Below are positions 49,748 through 57,690 of a stretch of DNA of 64,000 bases, piece after piece. The stretch is from assembly GCA_016841325.1 (NCBI GenBank), contig JAENZJ010000005.1, positions 36,624 through 100,623 on the forward strand. The letters are read 5' to 3'. Source of the DNA: Thermincola carboxydiphila. Lineage in GTDB: Bacteria > Bacillota > Thermincolia > Thermincolales > UBA2595. Positions within the stretch are counted from its first letter, which is position 1. The number at the start of each line of letters is the position of its first letter. The translations under genes were made by a program, and so were the position numbers. The notes under the pieces are model-generated. The model ran no database searches. It had not been told where the DNA came from and was given only the letters and a program-made list of their open reading frames with translations.

Positions 49748-50878
49748 ATGAGGATCGGAATCGTATGTTATCCTACATATGGTGGCAGCGGGGTGGTTGC
49801 CACTGAGCTGGGTAAGGCCCTGGCCCAGAAGGGCCATGAAATCCACTTTATATCTTATGATCGTCCGTTCAGGCTGGAGATGTTTCACCAGAACATCTTT
49901 TATCATGAGGTGGAGGTCCTTGACTATCCACTATTTAAGTTTCCGCCGTATATGATAGCACTGGCCAGCAAAATTGGGGAGGCAGCCAGGTGGGCAGACC
50001 TGGATGTGATCCATGTCCATTATGCTATTCCCCACGCCGTCAGTGCATTGTTAGCGAAGAAGCTGGTGACAGATAAATACCTGCCTGTGGTTACAACCCT
50101 GCATGGTACCGACATTACCGTAGTGGGACATGAACCACAGTTTTTTGAAATTACCAGGATGAGTATTGAGGAAAGTGATGCTGTTACTGCAGTATCCTGT
50201 TCCTTGAGAGATGAGACAACAGACCTGTTTAAAATCTCCAGGGATATTAAGGTTATCTATAATTTTATTGACCCGGAAGAATACACACGGGTTGCTGTAC
50301 CCGGTTTGAAACAAAGATACTCTGCAGCAGGTGAAAAAATCCTGATTCACATATCCAATTTCCGCCCGGTAAAAAGGCTCAAAGACGTCATCGGCGTGTT
50401 TGCCCATGTCAACAGAAAAATACCCGCCAGGCTGATAATGGTGGGTGACGGTCCTGAAGCCCAGGCCGCCCACAAGCAGGTGGAAGCCCTTGGACTTACC
50501 GACAGAGTCCATTTTCTGGGTAAACAGGAACGGGTGGTAGAATTGCTGTCGGTATCAGATCTTTGCCTGCTGCCTTCGGAAAAGGAAAGTTTTGGCCTGG
50601 TGGCCCTTGAAGCAATGGCATGTGGAGTGCCTGTTATTGCTTCTACTGCCGGCGGGCTGCCTGAAGTCATTAGGGATGGTGTCACCGGATTTTTGCTTCC
50701 GGTAGGGGCAGTGGAACTTATGGCTTTAAAAGCGGTTGAAGTCCTCAGCAGCGTTTCACGTTGGAATGAAATGTCTGTAAATGCCCGGACACACGCCCGG
50801 GAAACCTTCCAAATGGAAATGATTATCAGGCAGTATGAAGAGCTATATGAAGAAGTTGTTGCCAGGGCAAAACCGTGA
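49748..50878 (+). CDS. bshA: Bacillithiol biosynthesis glycosyltransferase BshA
   Basis: A 376-residue GT4 glycosyltransferase. The N-terminus IGIVCYPTYGGSGVVATELG and HVHYAIPHAVSALLA are BshA signatures; the C-terminal domain has HISNFRPVKR, VGDGPE and LPSEKESFGLVALEAMACGVPV. It forms GlcNAc-malate from UDP-GlcNAc and malate, the first step of bacillithiol synthesis. It is coupled to bshB1, with its RBS GGGGAGG in the end of bshB1. Confidence 0.92.
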   Translation: MRIGIVCYPTYGGSGVVATELGKALAQKGHEIHFISYDRPFRLEMFHQNIFYHEVEVLDYPLFKFPPYMIALASKIGEAARWADLDVIHVHYAIPHAVSALLAKKLVTDKYLPVVTTLHGTDITVVGHEPQFFEITRMSIEESDAVTAVSCSLRDETTDLFKISRDIKVIYNFIDPEEYTRVAVPGLKQRYSAAGEKILIHISNFRPVKRLKDVIGVFAHVNRKIPARLIMVGDGPEAQAAHKQVEALGLTDRVHFLGKQERVVELLSVSDLCLLPSEKESFGLVALEAMACGVPVIASTAGGLPEVIRDGVTGFLLPVGAVELMALKAVEVLSSVSRWNEMSVNARTHARETFQMEMIIRQYEELYEEVVARAKP

Positions 50879-50958
50879 GTGTCAGTACCAATAAAATACA
50901 TTTAATAAAACAATAACCATAAACAAGTAAATTACCCAAAAAAACAGACAACAACAGG

Positions 50959-50987
50959 TTGACTGATTTACCAAAAAAAGTTATACT
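50959..50987 (+). promoter_or_regulatory. Promoter of the Fur-family gene
   Basis: TTGACT (50959-50964), 17 bases and TATACT (50982-50987). The -10 box overlaps a palindrome, ATACTAGTAT, which could be a target of autoregulation. It lies 109 bases before the GTG start. Confidence 0.72.
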
Positions 50988-51095
50988 AGTATCGGGTTAT
51001 GTAAGTAGAGTTATTAATACAGTTATTGCTATTTAAATTTTTAGAAAATTCGGAAAACAGGGAAGGCGGCAGCTTGAGGAAGGAGAGAGAAGAAA

Positions 51096-51506
51096 GTGAG
51101 CAAAGCGACGAGGATGACAAAACAGAAAAAAGTAATTCTGGAAATACTGCGCAATGCCGACTGCCATCCATCTGCGGATTGGGTTTATGAACAAGCAAGG
51201 AAAATCATCCCTGATATCAGCCTGGGCACGGTGTACCGCAATCTGAATGTACTCAGGGATTCGGGACATATACTGGAATTAAATTATGGCAGTACATACA
51301 GCCGTTATGACGGCAATCCGGAAAATCATTACCATTTTTACTGTGAAAAGTGCCACCAGCTTTTTAATGTCAAAATTCCGGTTTATGAAGGACTTGATAA
51401 AATGGTTAAAGAAACAACGGGTTTTGACGTAAGAAATCACCGCACGGAATTTTACGGTATTTGCAATGAATGTAAGGCTCGGTTGTCATCATCTTCCTTA
51501 ATGTAA
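51096..51506 (+). CDS. Fur/PerR family metalloregulator
   Basis: A 136-residue regulator with a winged helix (about residues 8-75; SLGTVYRNLNVLRDSG is the recognition helix), YHFYCEKCHQLFNV (structural zinc CxxC) and a second CxxC pair in CNECKARL. The His in ADCHPSADWVY lies where PerR has its oxidation-sensitive His37. It could sense peroxide or iron; beside bacillithiol genes a PerR role is plausible. The GTG start has GAAGGAGAG upstream. Confidence 0.88.
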   Translation: MSKATRMTKQKKVILEILRNADCHPSADWVYEQARKIIPDISLGTVYRNLNVLRDSGHILELNYGSTYSRYDGNPENHYHFYCEKCHQLFNVKIPVYEGLDKMVKETTGFDVRNHRTEFYGICNECKARLSSSSLM

Positions 51507-51708
51507 ACTACCGTAAATTCGGCCTGATGAACGCCAGGGCAGTAGTTAAGGGGCTGCCGGCAAAAAAGTAAGACCAGAAGTAAAGTACAATTACTCCTGG
51601 TTGTTTAATGTTTGGCAAATCATTAATTTGAGGTAAAGATTTGGTTAACGCAGGACTTTGGTAACACAGGGCCTGATTTCCGGAACTCAACAAAAGGTCC
51701 CTTCGGAT

Positions 51709-52392
51709 TTAAAATTCAGATACATCCCCCGGACGAAGTAATGTAACCGGCACCCCGGTCTCCTGTTCAACGGCGGTTTTGAATTTCTCAGGGTCCTGCT
51801 TAATTATATCCCAGGTATTATAATGGACCGGGATAACATGTTTAGGTTTTAACAGCTTAACTGCCTCCAGGGCATCCTCGGGACCCATGGTAAAATTATC
51901 ACCAATCGGCAGTATTGCGAGGTCAACAGGGTGCAGCCTGCCTATAAGCTCCATGTCCCCGAAAAGGCCTGTGTCTCCTGCATAATAGATCGTCCTGCCT
52001 TCGGCAAATATAAGGAAACCACAGGGTTGGCCAAGGTATTCAATGGGATCGGTACCTAGTGAACTACCATGGAGGGCAAGGGTCATTTTTATGGTGAATT
52101 CTCCAAAATTGTATTTGCCCCCGATGTACATGGCGTGTGTTTTGGCCCCCTTTTGTCCACAGTACCGGGCTACTTCGGTAATCGTGATAATAGTGGCATT
52201 ATTGTTTCGGGCGATTTCGACAGCATCGCCCAGATGATCGCTGTGCCCGTGAGTTACCAGCACCCAGTCTGCCCTTATGTCCTCAGGCTTTGCAGAAGCC
52301 TGAGGATTGTCTGTCAGATAGGGGTCAATAATCATGGCTGTTTTTTCTGTTTTCACCATAAAACATGCATGCCCCAGGAATTCCAAAAGCAT
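51709..52392 (-). CDS. UPF0173 metal-dependent hydrolase (MBL fold)
   Basis: A 227-residue MBL-fold protein starting MLLEFLGHACFMVKTEKTAM, with VTHGHSDHLGD (HxHxDH), an ALHGSSLG segment, YYAGDTGLFGDM, and VIPVHYNTW. This matches UPF0173. The substrate is unknown. ATG 52392 follows CGGAGG at a good distance; a TTG at 52401 is possible. It faces away from the genes at 52.5 kb. Confidence 0.9.
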   Translation of the reverse strand: MLLEFLGHACFMVKTEKTAMIIDPYLTDNPQASAKPEDIRADWVLVTHGHSDHLGDAVEIARNNNATIITITEVARYCGQKGAKTHAMYIGGKYNFGEFTIKMTLALHGSSLGTDPIEYLGQPCGFLIFAEGRTIYYAGDTGLFGDMELIGRLHPVDLAILPIGDNFTMGPEDALEAVKLLKPKHVIPVHYNTWDIIKQDPEKFKTAVEQETGVPVTLLRPGDVSEF

Positions 52393-52447
52393 TTTCCTCA
52401 ACCTCCGTATACTAGTTTTATCCTAAGGTTATCAGTATTTGCCATCA

Positions 52448-52474
52448 TTGACAAGTATGGTAAGCTTATATTAT
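52448..52474 (+). promoter_or_regulatory. Possible promoter
   Basis: TTGACA (52448-52453) and, 15 bases on, TATTAT (52469-52474). The spacer is short. It lies 54 bases before the small cysteine-rich gene and would also feed the glycosylase-HEPN-like gene. Confidence 0.5.
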
Positions 52475-52527
52475 GCTTTGCATAAATGAGATAATTATCC
52501 GATTAAAAGCAAAGAGGAGGGTGAATA

Positions 52528-52728
52528 ATGAGCGGGGTTATAACCGAAAAAGACAGGCAAATGGCGGAATTTTGCGGTAAGAAGTGTCCTGTTTGCACTA
52601 AGGCGCGGGAAAAGCAAAGAGGGCTGGCCTATTGGTTTGTCAGGGGCATTGAAGGGGCTTTTTGCCCGTATTGCAAGGCATATGAGAAAGTATACGGGCG
52701 AAAAGCGCATGAGCCTGTAAAAAAGTAA
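52528..52728 (+). CDS. Small zinc-ribbon-like protein
   Basis: A 66-residue basic protein with CGKKCPVC and CPYC, spaced as in zinc ribbons. The middle segment (LAYWFVRGIEGAF) is semi-hydrophobic. Its ATG follows AAGAGGAGGG. I do not recognise the family. It precedes the glycosylase-HEPN-like gene by 118 bases in the same direction, and so might be functionally linked. Confidence 0.6.
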   Translation: MSGVITEKDRQMAEFCGKKCPVCTKAREKQRGLAYWFVRGIEGAFCPYCKAYEKVYGRKAHEPVKK

Positions 52729-52846
52729 GATGTTCATTTAAGATAATATTTACCTCTTTAGTTTAGAGTGGTTTACAGATAAGGGCTCCGGGGCAGGATA
52801 GAACAGTAAACTTACATTTTAGCTGCAGTTACGGGAGCGGATACCA

Positions 52847-53818
52847 GTGTTGCCTGATGTCCTTACAGACAAGATGAAGATACTGTTTTGTGCTAATGTC
52901 ATGGGTCAAATAAATACAGCAGACAGTAATTATTACAGCACCCCGGGGAACAAGTTTTGGGACATATTGCACCGGACCTGTCTGACCCCTTTCAGGATAA
53001 ACCCGGGGAGTTACAGGGATGTAAGCTTGTATGGTTTAGGGCTTACAGACTATAATTTTAACCGGGGTGAACTTGTTGCTAAAGTAAAAAGGTATAAGCC
53101 CCGGGTATTGTGTTTTAACGGAAAAAAGGCGGCTAAGAGTTTTTTCGGCAGGCGGGACATTAGTTATGGGTTTCAGGAGGCAACTATTGGGGCTGCCAGG
53201 ATTTTTGTCGCCCCTTCCACATCTGCCAATGCCAACAAGTACTGGGATGAAAAGTGGTGGTACCTGCTGGCTGAAAGTGTAGGGTCCTGTCTTACCAAAG
53301 TCAGTATAGAAAACTATTATGAGCCTGACGAGATATGCAAGTTAATGGAAAACATCGATATCGCCACCGGGACTGTAACCAGGACCACCGAAAAAGATTT
53401 CATCAGGGCAGTAAGTGACATTCAGTTACATTGCAGCATTCCTTTATATATCAGGAATATATTTGAAATTGCAAAATCCCTCTTTGCATACGGATACCTG
53501 TATTATCCGTTCTGTACGGTAGCTGTGGAACAGGCCTTAAAGAGCCTGGAGGCAATAATCTCCGAAAAATATGATGTCCTGGGAGGGTTCCGGGTTAAAA
53601 GCAGAGGCCGGTATCCTGTGCTCAGGGACAAGATCAACTACCTCTATGCCAAGGGGTTGATTTCTGAACAGCAAAGAGAGATACTGCATGATTTTCGTCA
53701 CCTGCGCAACATAACCTTCCACCCCAAATACCAGCAAATTCTTGGGCATTATGACGGTGTACTCCGTGTGCTTGCCCATTTGATGAACGAAATCTGGCTG
53801 GCAGAGGTTAAAGAGTAG
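52847..53818 (+). CDS. Mug/TDG-fold DNA glycosylase fused to a HEPN-like domain
   Basis: A 323-residue protein. Residues 10-155 match the Mug/TDG uracil-glycosylase family: MKILFCANVMG, YYSTPGNKFWDIL, LYGLGLTDYNFNRGELV, KYKPRVLCFNGKKAAKSFFG, VAPSTSANANKYWDEKWWYLLA. The catalytic GINPG loop is replaced by ANVMG, so the usual Asn is displaced or lost. Residues about 195-323 form a helical domain resembling DUF4145/HEPN, ending in FRHLRNITFHP (Arg287-Asn288, His292; RNxxxH), the presumed RNase motif of HEPN proteins. The GTG start follows GGGAG. A fusion of this type is new to me. It may sense modified or uracil DNA and cut RNA, but neither activity is proved. Confidence 0.7.
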   Translation: MLPDVLTDKMKILFCANVMGQINTADSNYYSTPGNKFWDILHRTCLTPFRINPGSYRDVSLYGLGLTDYNFNRGELVAKVKRYKPRVLCFNGKKAAKSFFGRRDISYGFQEATIGAARIFVAPSTSANANKYWDEKWWYLLAESVGSCLTKVSIENYYEPDEICKLMENIDIATGTVTRTTEKDFIRAVSDIQLHCSIPLYIRNIFEIAKSLFAYGYLYYPFCTVAVEQALKSLEAIISEKYDVLGGFRVKSRGRYPVLRDKINYLYAKGLISEQQREILHDFRHLRNITFHPKYQQILGHYDGVLRVLAHLMNEIWLAEVKE

Positions 53819-53840
53819 CGGGACTGTTGTGTGCTGCCCT

Positions 53841-54158
53841 TTAGTCTTGGGGCAGCTTTTTTATGCCAAGGAGGACTCTGTACGGTCCGGGAGTGCCTGG
53901 CGGGATAAAAGCCACCCGGTCTCCCGGTTTGACTATTCCTTCCTCCGGCTGATAGGCTTTCCCGTTAATGAAAACAGCTTCAATCATATCGGAAGGAAGC
54001 TCCAGAGTTTCTGCGAGTTCCTTTGCAGAGCATTCCCGGTCAAGTTTAAGATAATAGGGGAAGGGCCAGCCGCGTTCGTCAAAAACCTTTTTCAGGAAGT
54101 TAAAGGCGCGGATTTCAACCGCCTGATTTTGTGGGAAATCCGGATTATTTATTTTCAT
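53841..54158 (-). CDS. MoaD/ThiS-like beta-grasp protein (Mut7-C ubiquitin type)
   Basis: A 105-residue protein. SAKELAETLELPSDMIEAVF and INGKAYQPEEGIVKPGDRVAFIPP form the characteristic beta-grasp strand-helix-strand order of ThiS/MoaD/Mut7-C ubiquitin-like proteins. The C-terminus (GIKKLPQD) lacks the GG needed for adenylation, so it is unlikely to be a sulfur carrier. The start codon is preceded by GGAGGG on the minus strand. It is convergent with the glycosylase-HEPN-like gene, 22 bases away. Confidence 0.72.
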   Translation of the reverse strand: MKINNPDFPQNQAVEIRAFNFLKKVFDERGWPFPYYLKLDRECSAKELAETLELPSDMIEAVFINGKAYQPEEGIVKPGDRVAFIPPGTPGPYRVLLGIKKLPQD

Positions 54159-54368
54159 TTTTTAACCCTCCAGTAAACATATTGTCATATTGCCCGGATA
54201 AGTATGCCTGAAGTTATCATATCAGGATTAGCGAATTTTAACAAGGATACAGATACCCGGGAAATCAGTTATTAACATTTTGTAGTAGTTAACAGAGAAG
54301 GAAAAATGTAGTCTGGTGTAGAATTACATAAGAATATGGCAATAAGACATCCGGAGGGGGGTAAAAGA

Positions 54369-55580
54369 ATGGATGTGTTTGTAGCGCGGCAGCCTATATT
54401 TAACAGGCAGCAGCAGGTCTTCGCCTATGAACTTTTATATCGCGTAGGGACAGACAACTATTACAACCACCCAGATGGAGATTATGCAACATCAGAGGTT
54501 ATTGCCAACAGCTTCCTGCTTTTTGGGCTGGAATCCCTTACAGGCGGAAAAAGGGCCTTCATAAATTTTACGGAGAACCTGCTGAAGAATGAAGTTGCTG
54601 CTAATCTGCCCAATCACCTGATAGCTGTTGAGATTTTGGAACATGTCAGGAGGAACAAGGAGATTGTGGTAGCATGCAGAAGGCTTAAAGAACTGGGATA
54701 CATGCTGGTTCTTGATGACTTCGTCTGTGATTCGGTCTATGAACCCCTGATGGACATTGTGGATATTATTAAGATCGATTTCCTGGGGACTCCCCCTCAG
54801 GACCGGAAGAACCTGATCCGCAAGTGTGGGAATAAAAAGGTAGAATTTCTGGCAGAAAAAGTTGAGACCATTAAGGATTTTGAACAGGCGCTGGAAATCG
54901 GATTTACCTATTTTCAGGGATATTTTTTCAGTAAACCTGTAATAATGTCCGGCAAAGACATATCCCCCCATAAACTGAATTACCTTCAGCTGTTGCAGGA
55001 GATTAACAGGCCGGACCTTGATTTTGACAAGCTCGACAATATCATGAAGCGCGATGTCTCTTTGTCATACATGCTGTTAAGGTATATCAATTCAGCTGCT
55101 TTTGGCATGAGGAGCAAAATTACTTCAATTAAACATGCCCTGGTGATGCTGGGCCTGCAGGAAATTAAAAAATGGCTGTCACTGATTGCATTAAAGGGCA
55201 TGGTTGAGGATAAACCTAATGAAATACTGACCAGTTCAATCATCAGGGCCAGGTTTGGCGAATTGATCGGGCAAAAATGCGGTTTGGCTGAGCGGAGTTC
55301 AGATTTGTTTCTAGTCGGTATGTTCTCTATGATTGATGCCCTGATCGGGCGGCCGATGGCCAACATTTTGGCAGAGCTTCCCGTTTCAGATGATGTCAAG
55401 AAGGCATTATTGGGGAAACGGAATCTGTACAGGGATATTTTTGAGCTCACGGTATCATATGAAAAAGGGGACTGGAAGAGGTTTTCTTACTATGCGTCGC
55501 GAATAAATCTGGATGAGAGGGAAATCCCACGGTTTTACATGATGTCTCTGGAGTGGGCCAATGGTTTCAATCAAATATAA
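54369..55580 (+). CDS. EAL-HDOD (YuxH-type) signalling protein
   Basis: A 403-residue two-domain protein. The N-terminal EAL domain (about residues 1-200) is degenerate: VFAYELLYR stands for EAL, and VLDDFVCDS is in the site of the metal ligands, so phosphodiesterase activity may be absent and c-di-GMP binding is the more likely function. The HDOD domain (about 200-395) is of the YuxH type (SLSYMLLRYINSAAFGM). ATG 54369 follows GGAGGGGGG. A c-di-GMP riboswitch lies 1 kb downstream. Confidence 0.88.
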   Translation: MDVFVARQPIFNRQQQVFAYELLYRVGTDNYYNHPDGDYATSEVIANSFLLFGLESLTGGKRAFINFTENLLKNEVAANLPNHLIAVEILEHVRRNKEIVVACRRLKELGYMLVLDDFVCDSVYEPLMDIVDIIKIDFLGTPPQDRKNLIRKCGNKKVEFLAEKVETIKDFEQALEIGFTYFQGYFFSKPVIMSGKDISPHKLNYLQLLQEINRPDLDFDKLDNIMKRDVSLSYMLLRYINSAAFGMRSKITSIKHALVMLGLQEIKKWLSLIALKGMVEDKPNEILTSSIIRARFGELIGQKCGLAERSSDLFLVGMFSMIDALIGRPMANILAELPVSDDVKKALLGKRNLYRDIFELTVSYEKGDWKRFSYYASRINLDEREIPRFYMMSLEWANGFNQI

Positions 55581-55606
55581 ATTCTGGATAATACAGGAGG
55601 GACGGT

Positions 55607-56125
55607 ATGGCAGGTTATGTTTTACTGGCAGTGGTGCTGGCGGCAACTGTGTACCTGGTTAAAGTGATTAACCGGGCAAATACAGCGGCTCAGGAAGGAA
55701 ATGTAAGAGAAGATGTTTATGTAAAACGGGACAGTCTTATAAGGGATTGGGAAAAGGATGTCTATGACAAACTGAAGGCTGTATCAGCAAGGTATAACTG
55801 CACTGTCTTTCCCAGGATCGGGCTTTCCAGCCTGGTGGAGGTGCCGAGGGGTACAGAAAACTGGATAACATTCTGGAACCGGATAAGTTCCAGGTATGTC
55901 GATTTTGCAGTCTGTGAGGCAGACAGCCTGGAGCCGCTGGCGGTTATCCAGGTTGATGACTCAGCCCAAAATGGTGGTAAAATTGAAAAGGATAACTTTG
56001 TTGAAAAGCTGCTGAATCAGGTCGGATTGGCTCTTGTTTGTATTGATGTTTCCGGGTCCGGAACTGAAGAATTATCTGCCAAACTTGAAGCGGTGCTTAA
56101 TTCCAAGAGAAATGAGGAGGTTTAA
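55607..56125 (+). CDS. DUF2726 family protein
   Basis: A 172-residue protein with an N-terminal membrane segment (residues 4-20) and a nuclease-like fold: DSLIRDWEKDVYDKL, YVDFAVCEADSLEPLAVIQVDD and ALVCIDVSGSG match DUF2726, a family related to restriction-endonuclease-like domains. The active-site residues (D, E-x-D, and D) are partly kept. It lies 26 bases after the EAL-HDOD gene and so could be co-transcribed. Confidence 0.75.
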   Translation: MAGYVLLAVVLAATVYLVKVINRANTAAQEGNVREDVYVKRDSLIRDWEKDVYDKLKAVSARYNCTVFPRIGLSSLVEVPRGTENWITFWNRISSRYVDFAVCEADSLEPLAVIQVDDSAQNGGKIEKDNFVEKLLNQVGLALVCIDVSGSGTEELSAKLEAVLNSKRNEEV

Positions 56126-56132
56126 ATCCCCC

Positions 56133-56354
56133 TCATTTTATTTTACCTATTTGCATGTGAATTTTGGCTTTCTCCTTAAATATATCATGAACTGCCTGGG
56201 CGATCATATAGCCCACACTTACTGCCGCAATTACGGCATCAGCTGCCACATCAACATCAATATCAAGTTCTTTCCCGAAAAATGTACGTAAACCAAGTAC
56301 TATCAGAGTGAGCAGGGCAACAATAAACTTCTTGTAGCCATCGATTTTATTCAT
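56133..56354 (-). CDS. Small membrane protein, holin-like topology
   Basis: A 73-residue protein with two hydrophobic segments (residues 9-22 and 36-55), the second rich in Ala and Val, and a basic tail. The shape resembles short holins, but no lysis genes are near. The start ATG 56354 has AAAGGGGG upstream; a longer frame to 56381 exists. The family is not identified. Confidence 0.5.
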   Translation of the reverse strand: MNKIDGYKKFIVALLTLIVLGLRTFFGKELDIDVDVAADAVIAAVSVGYMIAQAVHDIFKEKAKIHMQIGKIK

Positions 56355-56540
56355 CTGTGAGCCCCCTTTCCTTTCCTTCAAAATATTGTATTCGTTTTCA
56401 GGCTCACTTGTTACTTTTACCGGGAAAACCGAATTTCAGACCGCCAAAACCGCGTTTTAACCCTTGAAAACCGCATTTTGAACCAATTAGCAGGAAAATA
56501 AGAATTAATGTTGAATTATAAAATATAGAAATAAAATATT

Positions 56541-56615
56541 TGGCAAACCCGGCGAAAGCCGGGGACGCAAAGCCATGGGTCTAAGGTGATTTTCACTACG
56601 ACTGCCAGGTTGCCG
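56541..56615 (+). promoter_or_regulatory. c-di-GMP-I (GEMM-I) riboswitch
   Basis: TGGCAAACCCGG, the GAAA tetraloop, GGGGACGCAAAGCCATGGG, TCTAAGG and CTGCCAGGTTGCC match the c-di-GMP-I aptamer in order and spacing. A terminator follows at 56627-56679, so binding of c-di-GMP likely decides whether transcription reads on into the gene at 56762. This is the only c-di-GMP riboswitch seen in the window. Confidence 0.96.
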
Positions 56616-56626
56616 CTACGCGAAAA

Positions 56627-56679
56627 ACCCCTTTTGAACCATGGCCATGTACTCATGGTTCAAAAGGGGTTCTTTTTTT
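56627..56679 (+). terminator. Terminator in the c-di-GMP riboswitch leader
   Basis: ACCCCTTTTGAACCATG (from 56627) pairs with CATGGTTCAAAAGGGGT (to 56670) in a 17-bp stem with a run of T after it. It lies just 12 bases after the aptamer and is likely its expression platform. Confidence 0.92.
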
Positions 56680-56761
56680 CGGATGAGCAACACCGACTTA
56701 AAATAGTACGCATTAGCGTAATTATTATACAAGGGTCAATCGCCAATAGGGAGGGATATGT

Positions 56762-57157
56762 ATGCATTTTTCGGTAGGTATCTGGGACACTTTGTTTGGT
56801 GAAAGAATTCAGCTTGAAATTCCTGACAGCTGCGGAAATACCATCAGGAGGTCGGTGACCAAAAAGTGGTTTGAGCTGATGAAGAACCAGGAACGCATCG
56901 TTGACCTATATAAACAGGTTCTCCGGGTTCACATGCTTGATGTTGTCAGGGGATACCGGGTCCTGTACTGGGTTGTCGGGGAAGATATTGACGAAACAAC
57001 TGCCAGGCAGTTTATGAACCCCGATACAGGGGACATCTACGCCATATATTACTTTGAACAGGATGAACCGAAAACCGAAGTCATTACCAAGAAGCGATGG
57101 GACATAGCATATAATAAGCTGTATGGTAAATCAGGAGGGACTGAAACCACGGGATGA
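56762..57157 (+). CDS. c-di-GMP-riboswitch-controlled protein, unknown
   Basis: A 131-residue soluble protein. Residues 1-60 (GIWDTLFGERIQLEIPD and VTKKWFELMK) and the C-terminal half (YAIYYFEQDEPKTEVITKKRWDIAY) are mixed alpha/beta. There is no signal peptide or membrane segment. I do not recognise the family. The ATG follows GGGAGGGAT. Expression appears controlled by the c-di-GMP-I riboswitch upstream, so it is part of the c-di-GMP response. Confidence 0.65.
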   Translation: MHFSVGIWDTLFGERIQLEIPDSCGNTIRRSVTKKWFELMKNQERIVDLYKQVLRVHMLDVVRGYRVLYWVVGEDIDETTARQFMNPDTGDIYAIYYFEQDEPKTEVITKKRWDIAYNKLYGKSGGTETTG

Positions 57158-57165
57158 GAACATCA

Positions 57166-57486
57166 TCAGGTTATTTCACCTTCAACCTCGTAGTTAATAT
57201 AATGGCTGACAGTAAATCTGTTGGCCAGGATATATCTCCTGTTAATCAGGGGAACTTCCCCCACTACCCGGCCGTCTTCAGCAAGTACCGGATATATGGA
57301 GAGTTCACTGGGTTTTTTAACCGGCCTGGGAGGGCTGCTTCCTGTTGACATCACATGATTAAACAACCTGATATAACGGTCATTAACCAGGCGGCCATAG
57401 CCCAGAAGTTCTCCTTCCGGTGAGATGACCGGGTAAAGTTTGGAGTTTTCAAGTTTTGTAAAGTTTTTTTTCCGTATATCGGACAT
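57166..57486 (-). CDS. Duplicated-motif protein, unknown
   Basis: A 106-residue protein with two related 25-residue units: KLYPVISPEGELLGYGRLVN and, 45 residues on, SIYPVLAEDGRVVGEVPLIN, each followed by (D/R)RYI. This YPV-x4-G-x2-(L/V)G pattern recalls short beta-barrel or PRC-like repeats, but I cannot name the family. It has a good RBS (GGGAGGAT) on the minus strand. It faces the c-di-GMP-controlled gene tail to tail, eight bases apart. Confidence 0.6.
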   Translation of the reverse strand: MSDIRKKNFTKLENSKLYPVISPEGELLGYGRLVNDRYIRLFNHVMSTGSSPPRPVKKPSELSIYPVLAEDGRVVGEVPLINRRYILANRFTVSHYINYEVEGEIT

Positions 57487-57629
57487 AATAATCCTCCCAG
57501 GGGAATCCTGCTCTTGAGGGATGATATTTTACCATATAATTTATCTGTTCGCCAGGGTGTCGTTTTTTCCTTTACATCAGGCAAAAAAGACAAACCTGTC
57601 GGAAGATACTGGTATAATTACAAAAAACA

Positions 57630-57690
57630 CCGCAGTCCGGGCTGCAAATCTGTTTTAATACAGATGTGAACCCGGATTACGGTTTTTTTT
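57630..57690. terminator. Bidirectional terminator
   Basis: CCG...TCCGGG (57630-57641) pairs with CCCGGA...CGG (57671-57682), with ATCTGT/ACAGAT further in. Runs of T follow on the plus strand and T-rich sequence on the minus strand. It ends the AbrB-type gene on the minus strand. A TATAAT at 57613 could start a short plus-strand RNA ending here; no -35 box supports it. Confidence 0.75.

Noticed and set aside
51508..51693. A 61-residue minus-strand frame after the Fur-type gene
   Set aside because: No ribosome binding site, ordinary composition, and it covers intergenic sequence and the tail of the regulator; no support for coding.
56133..56354. Phage holin
   Set aside because: Topology fits, but there is no endolysin or other phage gene nearby, so only a small membrane protein is claimed.
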